64,000 bases of DNA from Trebouxia sp. TZW2008. Its lineage: Eukaryota; Chlorophyta; Trebouxiophyceae; Trebouxiales; Trebouxiaceae. The notes below the pieces were generated by a model that searched no databases, was not told the DNA's origin, and was given only the letters and a program-made list of their open reading frames with translations. Of the stretch, positions 42,275 through 54,200 are shown in pieces; the stretch's first letter is position 1, and each line of letters opens with the position of its first letter. Both the position numbers and the translations under genes were made by a program. The stretch covers positions 1-64,000 of the forward strand of contig BDIU01000052.1 in NCBI GenBank assembly GCA_002118135.1, given 5' to 3'.

Positions 42275-45200
42275 TCACAAGACAGACTGCGCTGAGTTAC
42301 AAAGCAGTCTAGCTGTACACTTTGCAGCAGCAAAGTGATCAGGCAGTTCACGACAAATGACGTCTCGCACCTGGCATTCAGCGTTTGCATATTCCAGCAC
42401 AAGAAGCAGCACACGAGAGCTGTTTCAAAACACTTTTGCAAACACATGTGAGGCTCATGTCCGCGTCACACTGTATGCAGCATGTTCACTGTGGTACACA
42501 CAGTTGCGCACAATGAAAAAGACGATATCAAATCTCTGCAAAAGTAAAAAAAGCAGCAACTTATGCCTAACTAAGCAAGCAGTGCCAAGCCTCCTGTGAT
42601 TGCTGCCAGATCAAGGCTTCATGCAATATACTTTGCAAGCTCAGAAACAGATAGCTGCAATGTCACTTCTCAACATGTCCGATGCTGACAGTTACCATGT
42701 TGCTCTGTAGTCAACTCGTGTGAATGTGTAGGCGATTTCCAACTTACCATGATGACCTGTCTGATGCCGGGAGGCTGCGCAACCTGTTCATCAAGCTCAG
42801 CTACTAGCACTGACGGAGTGCCATCTGTGAAGGCATTGTACAGGTGCGTGATCACATCACGCTTGTACACCAGCCCCTCACGAGCCAGGCCTGTGACTAA
42901 TATGCTGCCATGTGGGCTCACACCAAACAGCCAGGGGCGATTGTGCAGCAAGCCTAGTACCTGTTCCCGCGTGTCACCTGTGCATCACAATCAAGTTGAG
43001 TGAAGTGAGTGTTGAGAGCTGTGTCTAATCAGAGAGGCTCCTGTTTTGATGCTATGTGGGCTCACGCTAAACAGCCAGGGGCAGTGCAACAAGCCGAGCA
43101 CCTGTTCCGGTATGATACCTGCGCAGCACAGCATCATCGTTGAATTGCCACGTATTTAGTTGTTGGCAAGTTGCTATGGTCTACTTTCACAAGCCAGGCC
43201 TGTCACTGATATGCTGCCATGTGGGCTCACCCCAAACAGCTAGGGCGGGTTGTGCATCAGACCCAACACTTGTTCCTGCATATTACCTGCAAAGCACAGC
43301 AATAACGCAAAGTCAATGCTCACATGCTGACAAGGTTCTGTAGTCTGGACCCCATGAACCAGGCCTGTCATTGATGTCCACTCACTCCAAACAGCCAGGG
43401 CTGGATGTGCAGCAGGCCCGGTACTTGTTCCTGCATGTTACCTGAGCAGAAGAGCACAAATATGTAAGTTGGATGGACAAGGAAAGTGATGCAAAGGAGG
43501 GCATTTGAGCAACAGCCCTGATGGCAAACTTCAGGCAGTTCATGTTGGAACAAGGTGTGCTCAAAATGTGGCAGCTTGAGAATCCAAGCCCAACAGGACT
43601 ATTTCAAGCACACTGGCACAGGATAAGCTGCTTGCTGCAACACAGAAACTTGGTCCCGCACAAGGCAAGCAACACTCATTAGATCAAAGACTGCCCAAGG
43701 GCACCCCACATGGCTGCCAACAATGCGATTTAGTAATGATTGAAATCATGAAGCTTGACAACTTACCTGAGGAATGCCGCGCAATTTCAGGAGGCATGAT
43801 GCACTGTGGCTGCATGGCCAAATGCTGGTCAACAGACTCCACAGCGCCAGACAATGCTGAGTGCCTTGTGACAAGCACGTAACCAAACTGACCTGAAAAG
43901 TGCTTGGCAATTTCAGGCGGCATGATGCAGTGCGGCTGCATGGCCAAAAGATGGTCAACAGAATCCACAGCGCCAGTCATCTGCTGAAGCTGCAGCAGCC
44001 CGGCAAGCAGCACCTCTTCATACAGCAGCAATGGGAAAGGAATGTCATCTTGAGAGGGCTCAATAGTGGGCAGAGGATCTGGTCTGAAAGGCAGGGGCTC
44101 TGATCTGAAAGGCAGAGGGTCCTGGCTGAAAGGCAGAGCATCCTGACTGAAAGGCAGAGCCATGGGCTGCCCAACTGGGGATGGTGTGAAATCTGGATGA
44201 CCTGCAGCACGCGTGTAACAGTGACTACAGCAGACAAGCGGCAACGTGTATGAGCTGCGGCACACACGTGACAATGACTCATACTGATGAACTAGATTAA
44301 CGAAGAGCTACAGCACACTTTTGAGACCTACTACTGATTCTGGGTCGCAAGTGAAATGAGTAGCTTGCTGCAATCAAATCACAACATTGACAATAATGCA
44401 TGAGACATTGCCAAGACTTGTTGCCTAAAGAGAGCATTGTGTGGAGTGATTGCATCTGCATCGGGTAAGTCTGCATACCTCAAGAAAGACGCTTGTGTGA
44501 GGGTCATATGCATTGATGAGGGCTGAAGCCCAAGCGCTTGTGTGGCTCAGCTGGGCTCAGACACCATACCCATGCAGATATGACAGCTCACGTGCAAATG
44601 CTGTTTCTCGGTCAAGGCCAGGAAAGCAGCGTGTACAGTCTGCATTCAATCAACCAGGGCTGCATGGCTGGGTACCATGCAGCTGACATCTGGGGAATAC
44701 ACTTCAATGCACACTTGATCCTTGCTAGAATGCAAGCACACTTTTGAGGAGAACAAATGAATGTCACTTGAAACTGATCTGGTTGTCGAGGTACAACACG
44801 CGTCGTGCTGAAAGGACAGGTGAAGTTGCACAATTGCCTGGAGGGTCACAAATTCCCAAAAGCCTTTGCTTCCTTGCCATATCACACAAAACCGCGTTGC
44901 AATCTGGTGTGTGTGCAACACACCTGAGAACATGGGCGCGCTTGCAAAAGGTGGTTCGCTCATTGCCACCTGTGGCATAGGCGCCAGGTCAGGTCCAGGT
45001 GGCACGCTGACCCCTCTGTACCCCGCTGCACCCCCTGCATACCCCTCCTGATCCCGCCCATACCCCTGCTGAGCAGCTTGCACCTGGTTGCAGACATCTT
45101 GCAGCAGCTGGGCTGGATCAAATGTGGGGCCGTGCTCAGCTATGGCCTGCACTGCCTGCAGTCAACGGACAGTACTGAAATCATGATACCTAGCTTGTGC

Positions 45201-45334
45201 TGTTGCTAACATTGAGCTGAAGCAGCAAGTGTGGACAGACGCAAAAGCACCTGATGCTGCAGCCTGATGCACAAAGCAGGGCCAGCACTAACAGTGATAG
45301 CTTGCAAGAAATCAGAGTATGAGCTCTGATGCAT
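42275..45334 (-). CDS. Unrecognised protein, about 315 aa
   Basis: A start at 45334 and exons 45334-45251, 45155-44924, 44201-43893, 42977-42748 and 42370-42275 join in phase. The protein begins MHQSSYSDFLQAITVSAGPA. It has a Gly/Tyr-rich patch, then a Pro-rich repeat ALPFSQDPLPFRSEPLPFRP, helical LLLYEEVLLAGLLQLQQMTG, then LLHNRPWLFGVSPHG, VITHLYNAF and a C-terminal VRDVICRELPDHF. I do not recognise the family. The last segment looks like a small helical or winged-helix fold. The third exon could instead run to about 43770 through a second copy of its own end. The terminal exon is the least certain. Introns hold several copies of exon edges. Confidence 0.5.
43055..43445 (-). repeat. Three copies of an exon 5' edge
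   Basis: Copies at about 43055-43120, 43185-43290 and 43360-43443 repeat the acceptor and start of the 42977-42748 exon (GxxxEQVLGLLHNRPWLFGV). In gene direction they lie upstream of the real exon, as in the biotin gene. They differ by small deletions and substitutions, and the 43360 copy still reads EQVPGLLHIQPWLFGV. Confidence 0.82.
43769..43860 (-). repeat. Copy of an exon 3' end
   Basis: Encodes GAVESVDQHLAMQPQCIMPP then EIARHSSG|GTAAGT, a close copy of the end of the 44201-43893 exon (GAVDSVDHLLAMQPHC and onward). It is open and has a better donor than the first copy, so either or both may be used. Confidence 0.8.
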
Positions 45335-45652
45335 CAGTGGGCCCAGCACTGCACAAGTGAAGCTGCACATGCATTGCATGACCGCACAAAAGGCCACTGC
45401 GTAATGCTGAGGCAAACAGCTAGGGTACTCTGAGGTAGGCTTGCATTAACGCTGAAGCAAGCAAAAGACAAAGCTCCCCAGTAAGACAGACACAGAAAGC
45501 ACTCAGACACTAGTGCATGTCAAGACAGCGGGAAAGATCAGTTCATCACAGTCAGACAATGGGCACAAAAATTGAGATTGATAGTAGCACAGAATGTCAT
45601 TGTAGCAAAGATCATAACAGACCATGCGCTGTTAGCAGCTGCCATGCAAGGA
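45335..45652. other. Spacer between two minus-strand genes
   Basis: It separates the stop of the 45653-50281 gene from the proposed start of the 45334 gene. No gene is seen. It presumably holds the 3' UTR and promoter. Confidence 0.5.
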
Positions 45653-48600
45653 TCATGCCTGCAGCTGCAGCTTGGAATGCTCCCCGCTTGGCTCTTCAAG
45701 GAAACCCAAAGGCCTTAGGTCGCAATCTGTGAAACTGCCCCTGGGCAAGCGCCGCTCTATCATCAGCTTGTTCAAGGCATCCACAGCCATGTCTACTATC
45801 CATCTGTCCCTTCCTGTCGTAGTCCTGAACTTGAGCCCATACGGCACTAGGCCTGTTTGAGCCATAGCTTCAACATATTCTTGATGGGTCCCGTGATAAA
45901 AGTTGCAGTTGTTGTTTCTGCAACCTCCTTCGACGCGGTAGAAGAACTGGCAGTGCCTTGGCCTGCGGGGGCCATGTGACTGTGACTGATGCTGACTGGG
46001 CTGCTGATGACTGTTGGGGAAGGAACGGGGTCGGCCTTGGGGGTCTGGGGACTGCGAGGGGGGTTGCTGGCGGGGGTCACGTCGGCCTGGGGGAACTAAG
46101 TTGGGGTTGCCATCATACTCTGCTGCTGCTGACTGGTGGGCATCTGATCTGAAGCTTGCGCTGCTAGCGTAGACATCATGTGGTTGCTGAGAAGCTGAGC
46201 GGAGAAGTGATGGCGGCCGAGACCTGTCTCTGCGCGTAGGGTCTGCCTCAGGGTCTACCTCTTGAACAATATCCCAGACATAAGCAGCAAAGGCACTCAG
46301 TCCATCTCCTGACCTCAGATCTGACCCTCTGGCACCAATCATGTAGCAAACTGCTGCTGAGTGTAACTCCAGGGGAAGAGCAGCAATCACAGCAGAGTCC
46401 ACATTGTGCTTTGCTAGGATGCCTTTCTCAAATGCTTGATCCAGCAGCACCCGAGCTTGCGAGTTCAGATTTGGGTCTGAGCGCAAGCTTGGCTTGCCAG
46501 TCTGCCGCAACCATGAGTAGTTCTCAGCATTTGCTTGATCAACAGTGTGCTTGCAGACAGTGGTCAGGAAGGCTGAAGCGTTGGAGGACGCTGTTTGCCT
46601 CTGGGAGAACATGGACAGCGCCTTTAGTCGCCATACAGGTTGCAGCTTCTGCAGGAAGTTCCTGCTGACATGGTCCAAGGTGCCATCTCTCAAGCGATTG
46701 CTCAGCACCATGCCTCTGACAACAGCCCTTGTGATGTCGTCAATGTACAACTTGACTGAAGGTGCCGAGGCAGGTGCACCCTGAGACTTTGTGTCACGCA
46801 TTGAAGAGCTATCACGAGCTTGTGAGCTGCTTGGTCCTGCTGCTGTTATCCCCAAAACTTGGTCAGCTGAGCCACCAGCTAACTCCAGGTTGAGTCTTGC
46901 AGTCTGCTTCCACTTAGCAACGGTGTGATTCCTCTCCATAGCAAGTACAACTTGTGCGAGGATGCAGCGAAGCAAGTCGTCTGCAAAGGCCGGCAAGGAC
47001 TGTTTGGCAATGTAGCCTCCAAGACACAACACGTAGGCTGCCTGTAGCGGCAAGGGCAATAACTGGGGCACTTTTGCAGGAACTGCCCCTTGTGCTAGCA
47101 TATCTAGATCTCCTAATCTCTCATACAGCGTTCTAGCTGCAGCACCGAGTCTGTATGAAGTGGGTGTTTCGTCCCTCTCTGCTAGCCACCTGGTGTCCTT
47201 ATGCTTGCTGCTCACATTGGCCACAACACCTTGAAAAAATTTGATCACATTGCCATGGGGCTTGACCTCACTTGCATACTTGGACAGACACCGCAGCTGG
47301 TCCAGCGGTGGCATCTGCTTGAATTTCGTTCTGCTCAGATGCTCCTGGGATAGAACCTCTTTGCCATGCTGCCCATGCCCAACAAGGTGCAGCCGCCGCA
47401 TGCTACGGAAGATGCTGTCAATGGTGCAATGTGGTAGCTCGAAAGACTGGACGTACTGAATCTGCTGCCTGTGTGCTGAGCTGTGTTTCTGTGCAGCAGC
47501 TTTGCCAGGATGACTTATGAGCTCTCTGACTTTGCTTTGATGGGCAGCGGCCGCTTTGTCCGGGGCTGCTGACTTGCCTTGTGTAGCTGACTTGTCCTGC
47601 GCCCTTGGTATGTCCGGAGCCCTTGACCTGTCTTGAGCCTTTGACTCGTCTTGAGCCACTGACTTGTCCTTGGCCTGCTGTGGAGCGGGCTTATGAGCAG
47701 TTCCCTCTGCCTGCTTCTGAGCAGTTCCCTCTGCCTGCTGACTGGTCTCAGGCTCTGCCTTGGCTCTCTTGCGGTCTGGGTTGTCTCGCTCCTCAGCTGA
47801 GGACTGCCTGTGCTGCCGCTTCTGCTTTGGCCTGCTCTGTGTCAGACCCTGCACGAACTCTGCTGCTGCTGTTGCAGCATCTGATGCTGCTGCATCTGTT
47901 GCTACTGCATCTGTAGCCGCTGTGTCTGTGTCTACTGCATCTGTGGCTACTGCATTCACTGCTATTGCATCTGTTGCTTTTGCATCTGTAGCCGCTGTGT
48001 CTGTAGCTACTGCATTCGCCGCTGCAGTATCTTCTGCTGCTTGCAGGTCTGACCCGCCCCGAGCAGCAGCTTGGGTGCCCATTGCTGCTGCATCTGATGC
48101 AGGCAAATCTAATTCATCCTTGGCAGCAGTATGATGAGCAGCTGTTGCTGCAGCATCTGATGCTGTCTGCAGGTCTGACCCACCCTTGGCAGTAGTCATC
48201 GGCTGATGGGCATTAGCATGTGCAGCTTTTGACTCAGTCTCAGCTGCTGTGGTTTGACTTTCTGATTTTGGCATGGGCACAGGCTCAGGCTCAGCTGCAG
48301 GATTCTGTGCGGAGCCCGGATCTGCGGAAGCAGCAGACTTGGCTGAAGCTGTAGCACTGGACTCTTCAGGAGCTTGTGCTGGTGTGTGCAAAGCTTGGAG
48401 AGCCTTGTGGGTGGCCAAGGCAGCAGCGTGACGCCTTGCCAACTTGGGCTTTGTGTCGTAGTTGAACACATCCAGGGTTGTGGATGCTGGTGCCGAGCTT
48501 GACGCTGCAGCAACATCGAGAGGATTGTGACCAAGAGCGCCAACACCTTGCTGCTGCTGCTGAGCAAAGGTGCGTGAATGGGCAAAGTCTGCCAATGAGG

Positions 48601-50281
48601 AGGCTGCCAGAGTCTGCCTTGAAGGTGCCTGTGCCGTCTCTGCAGAGCCCTCAGGGAGTGCAGAGGTCGCTGTTGGCAGTTTAGTGTGTGTGCTGTCATG
48701 AGCAGCTGATGTGCCGGCAGCATTTGCGACTGCAGCTGTGGGCATGTTCAGATCAGGCTGTAGGCTGTCTGCACCTGCAACAGCTTGCAGACCTGTGCCC
48801 CTGTCTGAGTCGGTCACTGCAGCAGTCTGTGCAGCTGTCTCCGACGGCTGATGCCCTTTGAGCTTGTCTGCCTGCCCTTGCATGGCTGCAGTGCCCTCTT
48901 CACTAAGGATAGATGCCAACTGCTGCTGAGATGCTGCCGCCTTGCTGTCAACTGAACCTGTAGTGACCTGCTTGCCAGCTGTGCCCGCTTGGCCTGCTTC
49001 CTTGCCAGCAACAGCAGGCTTGTCAAGGCTGGTAGGTACTACTTTTGATGACAGCTGTGGGGCCTCACTGGATGCAGCTTTTGGCTGCCTGACGGTGACT
49101 CGCACTACCCCATCGCTTCTGTCTGAGCCTGTTTCATCACTGTTGCTGCTGCTGTCTGTATCTTGGCTGGGCTGCTGTGAAACAGCATCAGCTGCAAGCG
49201 GTACTTTGCTCACTGATGCTGCTTGCGCTTCTGCTGTCGCTGCTACTGATGATGGCTTGGCTGCTGCTGCTTCTGTGGCCTGCAGAGGCTGTTGCTGAGC
49301 CTGCTGCCTGCTCATCAGAACATGTGCAAGGAATCTACTAATCCTGTGGTGATTGGCCTGACCATCACCTGCTGCAGCAGACTGCTGGGTTCCTTTATGC
49401 TTTTGCTGAACCAGCAGCAGAAACAGCGCATTGCTGAAGCCGTCACCAAGCTTTTCTACTGCCTTGCCAGTTTCATCCTCCTGTAAGTGCAGGATTCCAT
49501 GAGCATATGCATCTCATGCAAAAGCATGCATACGACTTTGCTAGCTATTGCACAGCAACTTCAGAGACAAAGCAAAATGCAACAAGCACACATGGTCAGC
49601 CAGAGATGCATACAAAGATACATACAAGGATACATATGCAACATGACTGACAGAAAATATGATCTCAAGCAAGGTCGAGGATTTTCTGCAGCTCTGCCTG
49701 TATAGTTACTCGACCTTGGAATGCCAGTCTCATTCAAACCTTCAGGCAAAGATGCATCAAGTGTTCAGGCGGCAGAAGCAACGGCATACCGTTTCAAAAT
49801 TTGACATCCATGTTTTGAGGTGGCTTCCTGCCACCATCAAGATCCTTGACCTTGCACCATAACTACCACCAGATTTGCTGTCTTCTTGTTTGATGACAGT
49901 GTTGTGCTTTGCGACTCCAAGCTGTGCATTACATCCAGGCTCATCATTGGCAGACAGCACTCCAGTCAGTGGCGGAATCTCTGCCATGGTGACGTCAGCG
50001 TCTGTCACAGCAGCTTGGCCTGACAGTGAGTTAGCAGGGGCCTCTGCCTCCATCTCGCTCTTTTGCTCTTTGCTGGCTGGCTGTCCAGTGTGGTCTGGCC
50101 TGTCTGCCTTCGACAAGCATGCGCCGTGTTGTGACCCATCCGTAGCATCAGCGGAGGAAGCATGTGTCGCATCACCCACTGGTGTCCAAAGTGCAGCACC
50201 GCTATGACTGAACAACCACACAGACAAGCGCTTTGAGGCATCATGCAATGCAATTTGTCCAAGCTTGGAGTTGCAAGACAC
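45653..50281 (-). CDS. Large disordered protein with CCCH-like zinc finger
   Basis: The main exon, 49480-45653, is open for 1,275 codons; it extends upstream of its first ATG (49315) to an acceptor before EDETGKAVEKLGDGF. An upstream exon, about 50281-49835 (KLGQIALHDASKRLSVWLFS and onward), can join in phase at ILM|gtggca, but the true start is unknown. The N-terminal half is Ala/Gln/Ser/Asp-rich and includes an Ala-Thr-Asp repeat. The middle contains a folded helical region (FELPHCTIDSIFRSMRRLHL through LEVPLELHSAAVCYMIGARG-like segments, residues roughly 640-1050). Near the C-terminus HCQFFYRVEGGCRNNNCNFY-H forms a C-x9-C-x4-C-x3-H finger, often RNA-binding, followed by GLVPYGLKFRTTTGRDRW and RRLPRGSF. 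The family is not recognised. A nuclear nucleic-acid role is a guess from the finger and basic, disordered composition. Confidence 0.65.
47858..48027 (-). repeat. 18-bp Ala-Thr-Asp coding repeat
   Basis: Degenerate tandem units such as 'gctactgcatctgtagcc' encode (A)xATDAVATDAVxTD-type repeats on the minus strand within the large exon. About nine units. Length polymorphism is likely. Confidence 0.8.
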
Positions 50282-51283
50282 ATGGTGTCAATTTTTCCCC
50301 CAATCAAGAACTCAGATTGTGGATTTTAACGTCTGTACTTGCTGTGAAAGACATGCAATCCTGACACTTGCAGCAAATGTGTGGCACATGTGCAGCAGAC
50401 ATGAGGCAGAAGCGGGACAGATGCATGGCATAGCACTCCAATCAGACCTCTTCAGCAAATGCACAAGATACTGCATAATGGTGCTAAATGTGTTGTTGTG
50501 CCGCATGACATGCTGTGCCAAACGCAATGCAGCAACACTGTAACAATATTGTGTAGATGTGAAAGCTGTGAAGTTTGAGCTTCAGCTGTAGATGACGTCT
50601 GATCAGAACAGATCACAGATGAGACTGAACAAGCAAACCAGCTTTCATTTGTCAGTAAGCAAATCCACCTGTTCAGCTTCACCTTTGATCTGCTATACTT
50701 GAACGGCAGTTACAGCTGAAGCCAGTCAACTAGTAGGTTTTGCAGCAATTGAAGTGTCAAGGAGTAGCCAATGATAGCAATATGTGCCTATGCTGCACAT
50801 GTTTGACAGATGACTCTGCCTTGGAAATGAGCTGAGATTATGCTAAATGCCGAAACGGGTGCCATGGGTTTAGACGGCGGCTAACTGTGATATGGCAGCA
50901 TTGCAACATGACATCAGTTGATTGTAAAGATCTATTGGTCAGAATTTGCACTGCAACTCCTGCAAGGTTCTGACCAGCTATCAGGGTCAAGGTGCCTGGT
51001 CAAGCCCTAGCAGCATGTGAAGTCTTTACGCATGCTCTGATCTATCAGTATCTGACAAATATAAACTGAAACAGGTAACAAACTTCTTGCATAAGCTTGC
51101 AAAATTGACATGGTGATTCTGAAAGTACAAAGCTAGGAGTCTCGGATTGCACACCATGCTGTCTAATAACAAGGAAAGACTGCCCAGAGCAGCAGGGTAA
51201 ATGTGTCAGACTGGTCCAGCAGGCCAACAACAGCAGGGAGTAGTTGTAAGGCTGTGAACACTGTTCAAAGGATCAACAGGGGC
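50282..51283. other. Spacer between two minus-strand genes
   Basis: Only short frames without recognisable motifs. It may contain the true first exon and promoter of the gene that ends at 45653. Confidence 0.4.
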
Positions 51284-54200
51284 TTACTGAAGACAAGACC
51301 AGAGCTGCCAATGCTCCATGAATTGCTTCAATGTGTCAGGATTGGCATCTGCAGGACTGAATGCCCTGCTATTGCTGCTGAGCGTAGAGGCAACATTGGC
51401 TTTGCCCTTGACAAGTGCTGGGGTGCCTGTGCAATGCACCAGGAACACTCTGCAACAGGCATCTGGAGCTGATCCCTTTGGTGTGCTTGGATCTAGAGGG
51501 TCAGAGAGCCAAAGCAATTGTTGCGTGTCTCCTGCGCCTGAGCCAAATGACCCTGCACGCAAGCATGCAGACATGCATGAGACAATGTCGTTGATTGTTA
51601 TGCTTGCTTAGGCTTGCATTGCATCATGTGCAGAGACAGTGCCATCAGCCATGCAACTTTGATTGTTTGACTGGCCAGCTTGCAAGCACACTGTACACAG
51701 CTCCACAGGAGCTGCTATCAGATACAGCATAGACGCCGTGGCTGTGAAGGAGCAACTCAAGCAGTCAATTAACTGAGCGTGGTAGCATCATCACCAAAAG
51801 CACTCTGTAACACACATTGCCAACTGTGCTAGCCGCAGTTAGCCGCAAGACAAAGCTGCCGCCAGACAACAATACTGCTTGAGTGCAGCCACATGCGTGT
51901 CCTGTGACAAGAAAGCTGAGCACCTTCCTGATTGCATGTGTGCTTCAGCATGTATAGCAAGCCAAGTCAACTAGCAATGCACCTGATTTTGTCGCAGGCA
52001 TGGATGTCCTCTTGAGCATGACATCAACCAGAGACACATGGAGCTGTCCGGTCACAGGGGACTCCAGATTCCCCCAACTCCACTTCAGATGCCCACTGCT
52101 GACTGCGTACTTCCTCTGCTCATCTAGCTCTGCTTTTTGAGGGTCCCTATCATCTGCAGGGAGACCTTTATCACCTGGCTGCCTGTTGTTGCTGCCATTA
52201 GGCTGCTTCTGACTCTGTTGTGACTTGTCTTTGCCAGACTGTGACTTGCCTGCTGATGCGCTGGTGGCGGTTTCACCAGGTGCAGCACTTGAGCCTGCCT
52301 TAGCATGGAATCCAGCTTTGGGCGCTGCTGCTGAAGGTTTGCCTCCAGCACCTTTGACAGCAGGGGCAGCTGACGTGGGTTGGGATGCAAGCGCTGCGTG
52401 GGTAGAGCCCTTGTCTGCATCCTTTTGCCATGCTGACGCATTGATTGCCAGGCGCTTTGCTGCTGCAGAAGCAGCTGCAACTGTCTTGGGATCCCACTTG
52501 ATCTGCTTTCTTGTGCCCACTGCACTTGGTGAGAGAGAGTGCTTGCTACCAGGGGGCTGAGGTGCAGACTTGGGGTCTGAGGGGTTAGAGGCGGGGGCTG
52601 TGCTCGCTGCAGGACGCTGCTGAGCAGGCTGTTGAACATGGTCTGATGTCTCCTCAGGGCTCTTGCGCTTGCGTGTTGCTGAAGGGGGGCGTACAAGGAC
52701 GCTGCTCTGACCCCTGGCCTGCTCTGAGCCTTCCTCAGGCAATGCTTTTTCGGGCAGTGGGCCAGCTTTGGAAGTAGCTAATCTGGCAATGGTTGCAGAG
52801 GTGATGATGCTGTCAGAGTTTTCACGTGTCTCAGGCATGAAAAGTGGAGCATGCCTGGGTGGATTTGGTTCAATACTCTGTGCATATGCAGTTCTGACTG
52901 ACTGGTCGGACACCGACACACCCTGACGGACATGGATCCCAGACAAGAGATCTTGAGCAGCACGCACTTTGCTTCTGCTGTTGCAAGTCTCGAGCAGACG
53001 TCTGCTGACCCTGTCCAAGCTGGTGTCAAACTCAGGCGGAATGCATGGATTGGGCATTGCAGGCAAAGGCAGAGCAGACTGAGCCCTTCTCGAGCTGTTT
53101 TTCTGCATGGGCTGAACTGCTGGCTGGGCTGATGCAGGTCTTAGGTTCTTGACCTGCCCATTGGACGGGCCAACAGGCGCAGAGCTGGCAGCAGTCCTCG
53201 GACGCTTGTTGCTGCCCTGAGCGTTTGCCTGCTGTGCTTGATGTGCCTGCCTTGCTTCAGCTTTGGCAGTGGCTGCCTTCAGGGCTGAAATTTCTGCGTC
53301 AATGCTAGTGAAATTTGGCTGAGAAGGAGCATCAGCGCTGCCATTGACACCAATCTTGAGGGGAGCATTTGACTTTTTACGCAGACAAAAGCTGCCATTG
53401 TCTCCATTTGTTGAATGAAGAATTGGCTTTGCACCCTGCTCAGAGCTGACACTGCCTCCATTCTGAGTTGCACTGTTTGACCTTGCACGCTGATCAGCGT
53501 TGCTGTTGACTCCGTTCCCAGTCACAGTGCTTGACTTTGCACGCTGATGCATTTTGTCGTTGACTGTGCTCCCAGCGGCAATGTCTGACTTTGCATGCTG
53601 ACTGGAGTCAGGCTTGGCAGGTGCGGGCTGGGGTTTGCTGGTTTGTGCAGCTGCACGAGGGGCAGCTTTGCTGTTGCGAAGGTAAGCCCGCAGCGCCCTC
53701 CTGCCCTCTGATACCTCACCAGGCTCCTGATGGGCAAGTGCTGCGCCTCAGTCAAGTAGCAATGAAAAAGGCCAGGGCAAAGACAAAGGGACATCTACTT
53801 GTGGGTCATTATGACAGGAGTTTCTGTCAGTGGATGCATCCTGAGACAAACAATGACCAGAGCCAAACTGACAGGCTGCCAACAAGACAAAGCTACAGCA
53901 TGCTGCATAGAAAACCAATGCAAGGCACCACAAGGCACTCCGCACCAATTATAGCATGATGTGAACACAAGGCTAACGCATATCCGAGGCTGTACCTCTT
54001 CTTCACAGCCAGCTTGCACCATTGACACCAGCTCCGGACTAGGGGCAGCTTGCATGCTTTTCAAGCAGGCTGCCATCTGCTCTTGAACAGCAATCTTGCC
54101 TCTGGGTGTCAGGGCAGAGCTGTCATGGGTGTTCTTCAAGGTGCCCCAATAACTGGCCTGCTCAAGCCTATGCAGCATGGTTGCAACCTGCAGTGAAAAT

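Noticed and set aside
47605..48134. Plus-strand frames opposite the large CCCH exon
   Set aside because: Antisense shadows of repetitive Ala/Thr/Asp coding sequence.
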